Under the pieces are notes generated by a model that saw nothing but the letters and a program-made list of their open reading frames with translations, made no database searches and was not told where the DNA came from. Shown piece after piece: positions 1 to 5,881 of a stretch of DNA of 7,346 bases (position 1 is its first letter; each line of letters opens with the position of its first letter). The stretch comes from an uncultured Treponema sp. (GTDB taxonomy: Bacteria > Spirochaetota > Spirochaetia > Treponematales > Treponemataceae), in the NCBI GenBank assembly GCA_905372345.1, contig CAJPPE010000075.1, positions 1 to 7,346 on the forward strand, written 5' to 3'. Made by a program: the position numbers and the translations under genes.

Positions 1-109
1 AAAAGGAATTTTAACAAATTCAGGTTTAAAAGTTTTATGATTATGCATCAACGGAATAGGCAGGGATAGTGGGGTAGAAAATCTTATGTAAAATTTTTAA
101 ATACCGCTA

Positions 110-138
110 TTGAATATTTATACTGAAATTGATAAGAT
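110..138 (+). promoter_or_regulatory. Candidate sigma-70-type promoter for the ABC exporter
   Basis: A -35-like TTGAAT (110-115) and a -10-like TAAGAT (133-138) are separated by 17 bases. Each hexamer matches the consensus at four of six positions. Transcription would start near 145, giving a leader of about 30 bases that contains the ribosome binding site. The region is AT-rich, so chance matches are likely and this is only a candidate. Confidence 0.35.
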
Positions 139-159
139 GGCTTTGTATAAAAGTTTGTT

Positions 160-165
160 GAGGAG
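160..165 (+). promoter_or_regulatory. Strong ribosome binding site of the ABC exporter
   Basis: GAGGAG lies 10 bases upstream of the ATG at 176. It supports that ATG as the true start of the exporter gene. Confidence 0.7.
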
Positions 166-175
166 AACTTAATTT

Positions 176-1876
176 ATGGATAAATCGGCATTTAAGAAGT
201 TAAAAAAAAGGGTTCCTATAAATATGGGAGCTATTGTTTTTGCCTGTGTCTTGGTCGGGCTTGGAACGGTTGTAAGTTTTGCAATCCCTTGGTTTGCTAA
301 ACTTATTTTAGATGGAAACGAAAGCAAACAATATCTTATAACATTAACCTGTGCAGTTTTGGTGTCGGCTGTGTTAAGCGTTATAGGCAGATATATATTT
401 AACAAATGTGCAATTGTGTGGACTTGTAAACTTCGCTCCGATATTGCAGACCATATTTTCGGTGTTAAAATGAAATTTTTTAACAAAAAAAATTCCAGTG
501 AATTAAGCAGCGAGATATTAAACTTTACCGAAAAAATAAAAGACCTATTTACTTCAACTACAATGCATCTGATATCGATAGCTATAAGTTCCATAAGTGT
601 TGCGGTTCTTTTTGTTTTAAGCTGGAAACTCACATTAGTGATGATGGGTTCTTTGCTTGCTCTTGTTATAGTTATTTCACCTATCAGTTCTATGAACTCT
701 AAGGTGTACAAAAAAAATCAAGAAGCTCTCAATAAACTTATCGGTGCTTTAAGCAGTATTTTTTTAGAAATAAAACTTGTTAAAAGTTATACAGCCGAAA
801 AAACCGAAGCAACGCGGATAGGTAATTTAAATACGGAAGTAAAAAAATTATCGGTTAAATCCGTTAAGATTGAAGCCGGTATAGAGCCTGTCATTATGAC
901 AATCTTTATACTAAATTTGTTTTTTATCTTTGTATACGGCGGTTCATTGGTTGCTAAAAATGAAATGACCATAGGTGCCTTGATAGCATTTTGTTTATAT
1001 CTTTTTCAAATAATTAATCCCATGGTTAATATAGGAAACTTTTTTAAGGACATAAAAAGCTTAAATGAAATATCGGATAATATCGTAAAAATATTTGAAC
1101 TTGAAACCGAAGAAACCGGAACAAAACCTGTAGGTGATGTTTTAAAAACCGAAAGCATTAAATTCGATAATGTTTCATTTAAATATGACGATGATGCGGT
1201 AATTTTAAAGGACTTGTCTTTAGAGATAGAGCCTAAAAAAACTATAGCTATTGTAGGCCCGAGCGGAAGCGGTAAGTCTACTCTTTTTAGTTTGTTGGAA
1301 CGCTTTTATAATGAATATGAAGGAAGTATCAGTATTGGAAACACCGATATAAACGAATTTGATTTAAAGGACTGGCGTAAAAAAATAAGCTATGTTCAGC
1401 AAATAAGCTCAACGACAGAAGACAGTATTCTTAACAACCTTACTTACGGAAATGACGGCCCTGTTCCGCCCGAACTTATAGAAGCCTCTCTTAAAAAAGC
1501 AGGTATATATGATTATGTAAACAGCTTACCCGAAAAGTTAAATACCATTGTTCAAGAAAAGGGAAGCAACTTTTCAAGCGGGCAGCTTCAGCGTCTTATG
1601 ATTGCAAGAGCCTTAATCAAACAGCCGGATATTCTCCTCCTTGATGAAATAACTGCGAGCTTGGACAGTGAAAATGAACTTTTGGTAAAGACTACTTTAG
1701 ATTCTATAAAGAACGAAAAAACTATCGTAATCATTGCTCATCGTCTTTCAACGGTAACAAGTGCGGATAAGATTGTATTTTTGGACGGAGGTAAGATAAC
1801 CGGAATCGGTACCCATGAGGAGCTTTTAAAAACTCATGCTCTATATGAAAAATATGTAAATAACCAATTGATATAG
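176..1876 (+). CDS. ABC transporter, fused permease/ATP-binding half-transporter (type I exporter)
   Basis: This 566-residue protein has the MsbA/LmrA/BmrA-type layout: a six-helix membrane domain followed by one nucleotide-binding domain, expected to work as a dimer in the inner membrane and to export a drug, lipid or peptide. Hydrophobic segments lie near residues 16-41, 52-76, 129-150, 152-171, 236-260 and 265-285. The ATPase domain has an A-loop Tyr337, Walker A GPSGSGKST (361-369), a Q-loop in YVQQ (406-409), Walker B ILLLDE with catalytic Glu491, and the switch His522. The signature reads FSSGQ (466-470) where LSGGQ is usual, and the segment after Walker B reads DEITASLD where DEATSALD is common. 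All catalytic residues remain, so it should be active. The length is normal for the family and the start is fixed by GAGGAG 10 bases upstream. Whether it forms a homodimer or pairs with a neighbour outside the window cannot be seen. The substrate is unknown. It converges on the ABC ATPase gene with a 52-base gap in which I see no clear terminator hairpin. Confidence 0.93.
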   Translation: MDKSAFKKLKKRVPINMGAIVFACVLVGLGTVVSFAIPWFAKLILDGNESKQYLITLTCAVLVSAVLSVIGRYIFNKCAIVWTCKLRSDIADHIFGVKMKFFNKKNSSELSSEILNFTEKIKDLFTSTTMHLISIAISSISVAVLFVLSWKLTLVMMGSLLALVIVISPISSMNSKVYKKNQEALNKLIGALSSIFLEIKLVKSYTAEKTEATRIGNLNTEVKKLSVKSVKIEAGIEPVIMTIFILNLFFIFVYGGSLVAKNEMTIGALIAFCLYLFQIINPMVNIGNFFKDIKSLNEISDNIVKIFELETEETGTKPVGDVLKTESIKFDNVSFKYDDDAVILKDLSLEIEPKKTIAIVGPSGSGKSTLFSLLERFYNEYEGSISIGNTDINEFDLKDWRKKISYVQQISSTTEDSILNNLTYGNDGPVPPELIEASLKKAGIYDYVNSLPEKLNTIVQEKGSNFSSGQLQRLMIARALIKQPDILLLDEITASLDSENELLVKTTLDSIKNEKTIVIIAHRLSTVTSADKIVFLDGGKITGIGTHEELLKTHALYEKYVNNQLI

Positions 1877-1928
1877 GTGCGGCTGTAAATACAAAAAGAC
1901 GAATTTATTGGAATGTTTTTTAGATAAA

Positions 1929-2531
1929 CTATATCTCAATTATCTTGTCGGCGATTTTTTTTGCAAAGAGTGCATCGTGGGTTACGCAGACTGCGGTGCG
2001 CTTTTCTTTTTTGACAATCGATAAAAAAAGATCGGCAACCTTGTACTTATTTTTTTCGTCGAGGGAATCGAATGCTTCATCGAGAAGAAGAAGCGGCGCG
2101 GGATAGCTTAGCGCTCTGGCAAGTCCTGTTCTCCTTTGCATTCCTCCTGAAAGCTCGGCGGGTAAAAAGTTTTCAAAGCCGGAAAGGCCTAAAGCTTCTA
2201 AATAAAAAAGCGCCTTTTTATTATTTTCAAGTTTTGAAGAATGTTTTGAATTCAAAACATATTCTATATTTTCTACGGCAGTTAGATGAGGAATAAGGCG
2301 CATGTCTTGATAGGCCATTGCATAGCTTCCGCGAGCCGGACGGTTTTCTATTCTTCCCGATTTTAATTCAAGATTCCCTGAAATAATTTTTAAGAGGGTG
2401 CTTTTTCCTGCCCCCGATTCGCCTAAAATACAGGTAACTTTTTGTGCAAGGATTTCAATATTGAGGTTTTGAAAAACCTTATGCTTTGAGTAATAAAAGG
2501 TTCCCTCATCTATTTTAATCGGCCTTTCCAT
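1929..2531 (-). CDS. ABC transporter ATP-binding protein (orphan ATPase ending the flavoprotein operon)
   Basis: This 200-residue protein is a stand-alone nucleotide-binding domain. It has Walker A GESGAGKST (37-45), Q-loop Gln75, a canonical LSGGMQ signature (127-132), Walker B LLLLDE with Glu152, a D-loop SLDE and switch His185. All are intact, so ATP hydrolysis is expected. The overall look (ILGESGAGKSTLL, DEAFDSLDE) is closest to NitT/TauT/SsuB- or thiamine-precursor-type import ATPases. It is shorter than the roughly 240-260 residues usual there and ends soon after the H-loop. The start ATG lies inside the end of the DUF1667 gene (17-base overlap), with AAGGG six bases upstream, so translation is probably coupled. 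No permease or binding protein occurs in the operon, so its partner is unknown; assignment to a nutrient importer is family-level inference. It may instead serve a distant permease or a non-transport role. Confidence 0.88.
   Translation of the reverse strand: MERPIKIDEGTFYYSKHKVFQNLNIEILAQKVTCILGESGAGKSTLLKIISGNLELKSGRIENRPARGSYAMAYQDMRLIPHLTAVENIEYVLNSKHSSKLENNKKALFYLEALGLSGFENFLPAELSGGMQRRTGLARALSYPAPLLLLDEAFDSLDEKNKYKVADLFLSIVKKEKRTAVCVTHDALFAKKIADKIIEI
2241..2260. repeat. Perfect 20-base palindrome inside the ABC ATPase gene
   Basis: The arm ATGTTTTGAA is followed at once by its exact reverse complement, with GAATTC at the centre. It lies within the coding sequence for residues near 91-97 of the orphan ATPase, between the Q-loop and the signature motif. 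Flanking GAAT and ATTC almost extend it further. No function is claimed. Confidence 0.6.
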
Positions 2532-2907
2532 TTTTAACCCTTACTGAGCGGCTTGCGACTATATCTATTCCTGTGTTCAGCACATTTTCAATTATCACAT
2601 CGCCCATCTTTTTAGGAGCTTGAGTTTTGACTGTGTCTATTTCTTTCATTACATCGAAGATTAAGGCCTTAGGAATTGGGCTTGAGGTTTTTACGGGAAG
2701 GGAGGGAAGAACTCCGCCCTCGATTATTACGGTCGAGCTTATGTTTCTTCTAGGGTCTTTAATTTCCTGCATCGCGTAAAGTTCGCCGCCCTTGCATAAA
2801 TTTCCTGTAACGGTAATTTCTCCCGACTCTTCTTTAAATACCGAAAGTTTGCAGCCCCGCGGACAGGATACGCATGTAAATTTTTCTTTTATCAATTCTC
2901 TATTCAT
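2515..2907 (-). CDS. DUF1667 family protein, probable Fe-S or zinc subunit of a flavoprotein complex
   Basis: This 130-residue protein matches the DUF1667 type in size, in its N-terminal cysteine cluster and in its neighbours. The cysteines are C12, C15, C19 (in TCVSCPRGCK) and C38 (in GNLCKGG). The CxxCxxxC...C spacing, with PxGC and a later G-x-x-C-x-x-G, resembles the N-terminal [4Fe-4S] module of molybdopterin oxidoreductases, so a cluster that carries electrons is plausible; zinc binding is the alternative. The rest (about 45-130) has no cysteine, signal peptide or membrane segment, so it should be cytoplasmic. The start is well supported: GGAGGT lies eight bases upstream, inside the end of the preceding oxidoreductase gene, which it overlaps by 8 bases. 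Its own end overlaps the ABC ATPase start by 17 bases. In other bacteria this family commonly sits beside GlpA-like and NAD(P)/FAD oxidoreductase genes, as here. A role as a small electron-transfer partner is inferred from that context, not shown. Confidence 0.85.
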   Translation of the reverse strand: MNRELIKEKFTCVSCPRGCKLSVFKEESGEITVTGNLCKGGELYAMQEIKDPRRNISSTVIIEGGVLPSLPVKTSSPIPKALIFDVMKEIDTVKTQAPKKMGDVIIENVLNTGIDIVASRSVRVKNGKAD

Positions 2908-4219
2908 CTAAAATTACCTCCGCAGTTATGTCTTGGGTTAAGCTCTTTAAGGTAATAAAGTTTAGGGGAATGTTTATCATCTCGGACGGAACCATCTGAC
3001 TTGTTTTCTTTTGTGCAAGAATTTGTTCACCCGATTTAATTATCAGGCGGGCATTTCTATAAACCGAGTCAACTCTCATAAAGAGGGAAGCTCCGTCGAT
3101 GTTCCCCGTATTTATTCTATTCGGAACAATGTAGCGGATTCCTTTTTTAGCCGTTGTTTTAATAAAAGCGGAACCTGAGGTGTTTGTGCCGAATTTATTT
3201 TCCGTGCTTTCACCCTTTTTATTTTTTTGGACAAAGAGGGCTGCGTTTTTTCCGGCAGTTCTGCTTTCTTTTGTAACAAAGTCTACAATGTCATGAACAT
3301 GTAGAACATTTCCGCAGGCAAAGATTCCGCTTGTTTCGGTTTCCATTCCGCTATCGACAAAGGCTCCGTTCGTTATCGGATTGAGAGCTATGCCTGCCTT
3401 TTGGGTAAGCTCGTTTTCGGGGATTAGGCCTACGGAAAGAAGCACCGTATCACAGGAAAATTCTTTTTCGGTTCCGGGGATTTCCTTAAAGGAAGAATCT
3501 ATTTGGGCTATTGTAACTCCCGTAACCCTGTCCTTTCCGTGGACGCAGGATATGCTGTGGCTTAAAAAAAGAGGAATACCGTAGTCTTCAAGGCATTGGG
3601 CTATGTTCCGGTTTAGGCCGCTTGAGTAGGGCATGATTTCGACAACCGCTTTTACCTTGGCTCCTTCTAATGTCATGCGGCGGGCCATAATTAAACCGAT
3701 GTCCCCTGAGCCGTAGATTACTACTTCTTTTCCGACAGAAAGGCCTTCGATGTTCATAAGGCGTTGGGCCATGCCTGCATTAAAAACTCCCGATGGGCGG
3801 TAACCTTTTAGCGCGATAGCTCCTGCCGTGCGTTCTCGGCAGCCCATAGCAAGCACTACGGCTCCGGCTTTTATTTTTTTTAATCCTTGTGTGCCGATGA
3901 TGGTAATTTCTCTTTCCTTTGTTAAGTCTATTACCATTGTATTGAGGAGGATATCTATGTCTTCTTTTTTTACCATGTTTATAAAGCGTTCTGCATATTC
4001 GGGGCCGGTTAATTCTTCTTTAAATTCGTGAAGGCCAAAGCCTGCATGGATACATTGATTTAAGATTCCGCCGAGCTCAAAATCCCTTTCTATTATAAGA
4101 ACGGAAGATGCTCCGTTTTTTTTGGCTTCGAGGGCTGCCGCCAAACCTGCAGGGCCTCCGCCTATAACGGCGACCTCATATTCGTCCTTGCAATCTTTTT
4201 TATCGTTTATGTTTATCAT
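2900..4219 (-). CDS. NAD(P)/FAD-dependent oxidoreductase (second flavoprotein subunit, HcaD/HcnB-like)
   Basis: This 439-residue protein is a two-dinucleotide-domain flavoprotein. The FAD fold starts at residues 14-25 with VIGGGPAG (G20, G22, G25) and ends its second strand at Glu44. A second nucleotide fold begins VIYGSGDIG (G170, G172, G175), with Glu194 at the end of its second strand; an acidic residue there favours NADH over NADPH. A second FAD contact lies at FACGNVLHVHD (about 300-310), and a C-terminal region of about 80 residues follows from 357. There is no CxxC redox disulfide typical of thioredoxin reductases; GGILNQC (50-56) is the nearest cysteine. It probably passes electrons between NAD(H) and the GlpA-like subunit encoded just upstream. 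The junction is ATGA: the start codon overlaps the upstream stop by 4 bases. It overlaps DUF1667 by 8 bases. The family role (oxidoreductase partner of GlpA-like proteins) is known only by association, so the exact reaction is uncertain. Confidence 0.9.
   Translation of the reverse strand: MININDKKDCKDEYEVAVIGGGPAGLAAALEAKKNGASSVLIIERDFELGGILNQCIHAGFGLHEFKEELTGPEYAERFINMVKKEDIDILLNTMVIDLTKEREITIIGTQGLKKIKAGAVVLAMGCRERTAGAIALKGYRPSGVFNAGMAQRLMNIEGLSVGKEVVIYGSGDIGLIMARRMTLEGAKVKAVVEIMPYSSGLNRNIAQCLEDYGIPLFLSHSISCVHGKDRVTGVTIAQIDSSFKEIPGTEKEFSCDTVLLSVGLIPENELTQKAGIALNPITNGAFVDSGMETETSGIFACGNVLHVHDIVDFVTKESRTAGKNAALFVQKNKKGESTENKFGTNTSGSAFIKTTAKKGIRYIVPNRINTGNIDGASLFMRVDSVYRNARLIIKSGEQILAQKKTSQMVPSEMINIPLNFITLKSLTQDITAEVILDE
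2916..2921 (-). promoter_or_regulatory. Strong ribosome binding site of the DUF1667 gene
   Basis: On the minus strand GGAGGT sits eight bases before the ATG at 2905-2907. It lies within the last codons of the upstream oxidoreductase gene and fixes the DUF1667 start. It is the best Shine-Dalgarno match in the operon, suggesting this small subunit can be translated strongly and independently. Confidence 0.7.
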
Positions 4220-5685
4220 TCCGCACCGCCCTTTAGTTTTCCGTAAACAATTGGAGAATTTCTTCTGTCCTTTTGAATTTTTTCAATCGGGATTTTTAAT
4301 TCTCTTGAAAGGATTTGAAGCACATGGGGTTCGCAAAAGCCTCCCTGACATCTTCCCGAGCCGGGGCGTACCCGCCTTTTTATGCCGTCAACCGTGCGGG
4401 CTCCCGCGGGGCGGTGAATGGCCTCGACGATTTCTGCTTCGGTTACGGTTTCGCAGCGGCAGATAACATGGCCGTAGAGCGGATTTTCTTTTATAAGAGA
4501 ATCCTGTTCTTCTGCATTAAGCTCGGCAAAATGTCTGATTGCTCTTCGATTTTCGTTAAAGTTTTTCTTTTTATTGAAGGGGATTTTTAAGTCATCGGCT
4601 TCTTTTTTTACGAGTTCTGCAACATATTCACCGATGGCGGGGGCCGAGCTCAAACCAGGCGATTCGATTCCGCCTGCATGTATAATTCCCTTGGATTTTT
4701 TTGAAGCATATATCATAAAGTCTCCCGTATCGGGCCTTGCCCTGACCCCTGCAAAAATACGGATGGTGTTTTTAAAATTGAGGGAGGGTACTGTTTTTAA
4801 AGCCTTTTCTTCTACCTGAGCCAAACCTTGGGCTGAAACGGAGGTGTCTTCGACATCGTTGATATTTTCTGCTGAAGGCCCGACTAAAAAATTCCCGTGA
4901 TAGGAGGGGAGAACTAAGATGCCTTTTCCCATCTTTGAGGGGGCCTGAAAACAGATGTGCTTTACAAGATTGGTATAGCTTTTATCGAAGAGGCGGTATT
5001 CCCCGCGGCGGGGAAGAATTTTAAAATCTTCGTCCCCTGCCATCTTTGCAATCTTATCGGAGTAAAGTCCCGCAGCATTTATCACCAGCTTGGTTTTAAA
5101 ACTTTTTTGTTCCGTTTTGCTTGATTTGGTTTTGATTGTATAGGCTTCGTTTTCTTTTTCAATTGCGGTAACTTCGTTTTCGGGAAGAAAGTCAACTCCG
5201 TTTATTACGGCATTTTCCATAAAGGCAGCCGTCATATCGAAGGGACAGATTACCCCGGCTGTTCCGCAGTAGAGGGCACCCAAGGCTTCTTTTGAAACAT
5301 TGGGTTCTTCCTTTAAAAGCCTTTCCCTGTTCCAGATTTCCAAGCCTTCAACTCCGTTTTTTTGACCTCGTTCGTAGAGGGCAGAAAGTTCTTTTTGATC
5401 TTCTTCATTAAAGGCTATAACCAGAGAGCCTAATTGTTTAAAGCGCAGATCCAATTTTTCTTTTAAGCTGCGCACTAAAAAATTACCTCTTACATTTAGC
5501 TTTGCCTTTAAAGAGCCTTCTTTTGCGTCATATCCCCCGTGGATAATTCCGCTATTGGCCTTGCTTGTACCGCAGCCGGATTCCAATTCTTTTTCGAGGA
5601 CGGCTATTTTTAATTCGTACTTGGAAAGTTCCCGTGCAATGCAGGCGCCTACGACTCCTGCCCCAATGATGATTATGTCGTACAT
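4216..5685 (-). CDS. GlpA-like FAD-dependent oxidoreductase with C-terminal [2Fe-2S] (BFD-like) domain
   Basis: From the ATG at 5685 this is a 489-residue protein. An N-terminal DAO-type FAD fold begins MYDIIIIGAGVVG (G8, G10, G13) with Glu31 closing strand two. NSGIIHGG (44-51) and GSLKAKLNVRGN are typical of glycerol-3-phosphate dehydrogenase GlpA and of L-2-hydroxyglutarate oxidase. The C-terminal BFD-like domain has C409, C411, C446 and C451 (CRC, then CQGGFC), the set expected for a [2Fe-2S] cluster. It likely oxidises glycerol 3-phosphate or another 2-hydroxy compound and feeds electrons to the next two subunits. No membrane segment is visible, so a cytoplasmic or peripheral enzyme is inferred. 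An in-frame GTG at 5701-5703 would add six residues (495 in all). I prefer the ATG because family members usually begin there, but neither has a well-spaced Shine-Dalgarno (AAAGGA nearly touches the ATG). It is the first gene of the four-gene operon. No glpK or glpF is visible nearby, so the substrate is not settled. Confidence 0.9.
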   Translation of the reverse strand: MYDIIIIGAGVVGACIARELSKYELKIAVLEKELESGCGTSKANSGIIHGGYDAKEGSLKAKLNVRGNFLVRSLKEKLDLRFKQLGSLVIAFNEEDQKELSALYERGQKNGVEGLEIWNRERLLKEEPNVSKEALGALYCGTAGVICPFDMTAAFMENAVINGVDFLPENEVTAIEKENEAYTIKTKSSKTEQKSFKTKLVINAAGLYSDKIAKMAGDEDFKILPRRGEYRLFDKSYTNLVKHICFQAPSKMGKGILVLPSYHGNFLVGPSAENINDVEDTSVSAQGLAQVEEKALKTVPSLNFKNTIRIFAGVRARPDTGDFMIYASKKSKGIIHAGGIESPGLSSAPAIGEYVAELVKKEADDLKIPFNKKKNFNENRRAIRHFAELNAEEQDSLIKENPLYGHVICRCETVTEAEIVEAIHRPAGARTVDGIKRRVRPGSGRCQGGFCEPHVLQILSRELKIPIEKIQKDRRNSPIVYGKLKGGAE

Positions 5686-5755
5686 ATCCTTTGATAATAT
5701 CACTATTTTGAGGCTTAGTCTATATGAAAAAAAACGATTTTTATTCGGTATAGCA

Positions 5756-5784
5756 TTGACTTTTTTTTTAGATTCTTATATAAT
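5756..5784 (+). promoter_or_regulatory. Near-consensus promoter of tRNA-Lys
   Basis: The -35 box TTGACT (5756-5761, five of six) and the -10 box TATAAT (5779-5784, six of six) are 17 bases apart, with a nine-T run in the spacer. Transcription would start near 5791, about nine bases before the tRNA. This is the strongest promoter in the window, as expected for a stable RNA gene. Confidence 0.8.
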
Positions 5785-5799
5785 CAAAACTCGTTTTAC

Positions 5800-5872
5800 G
5801 GGCCATTAGCTCAGCTGGTAGAGCAACAGACTCTTAATCTGTGGGTCGCAGGTTCGAAGCCTGCATGGCTCA
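5800..5872 (+). tRNA. tRNA-Lys (anticodon CTT)
   Basis: The 73-base cloverleaf is complete. The acceptor stem GGGCCAT pairs with ATGGCTC (one G-U pair at the second position), followed by discriminator A. The D arm is GCTC/GAGC with a GG-containing loop. The anticodon arm ACAGA/TCTGT encloses the loop CTCTTAA with anticodon CTT at 5833-5835, which reads AAG lysine codons. The variable loop is GGGTC and the T arm is GCAGG-TTCGAAG-CCTGC. The 3' CCA is not encoded and must be added afterwards. It has its own strong promoter just upstream and faces the convergent Fic gene only 9 bases away. There is no repeat of its 3' end elsewhere in the window, so no sign that it serves as an integration site. 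Confidence 0.96.
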
Positions 5873-5881
5873 AATTTTTGA

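Noticed and set aside
19..33. 15-base direct repeat of TTCAGGTTTAAAAGT, also at 6579-6593
   Set aside because: One copy is ordinary coding sequence of the Fic gene (LLLNLNP). The match is AT-rich and short, there is no extension on either side and no mobile-element feature, so chance is the simplest explanation.
169..711. 180-residue minus-strand frame opposite the ABC exporter
   Set aside because: The plus-strand frame has clear exporter features and a strong ribosome binding site; the antisense frame has no recognisable domain.
1921..1935. Small hairpin AGATA-AACTA-TATCT between the convergent genes as a terminator
   Set aside because: The stem is five bases, almost all A-T, and extends into the end of the ABC ATPase gene with no following T run on either strand.
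4122..4819. Several plus-strand frames opposite the flavoprotein genes
   Set aside because: They lie antisense to unmistakable FAD and [2Fe-2S] domains and show no motifs of their own.
5850..5872. 3' end of tRNA-Lys as an integration site for an island carrying the Fic gene
   Set aside because: No integrase is present and no second copy of the tRNA 3' end is seen in the window.
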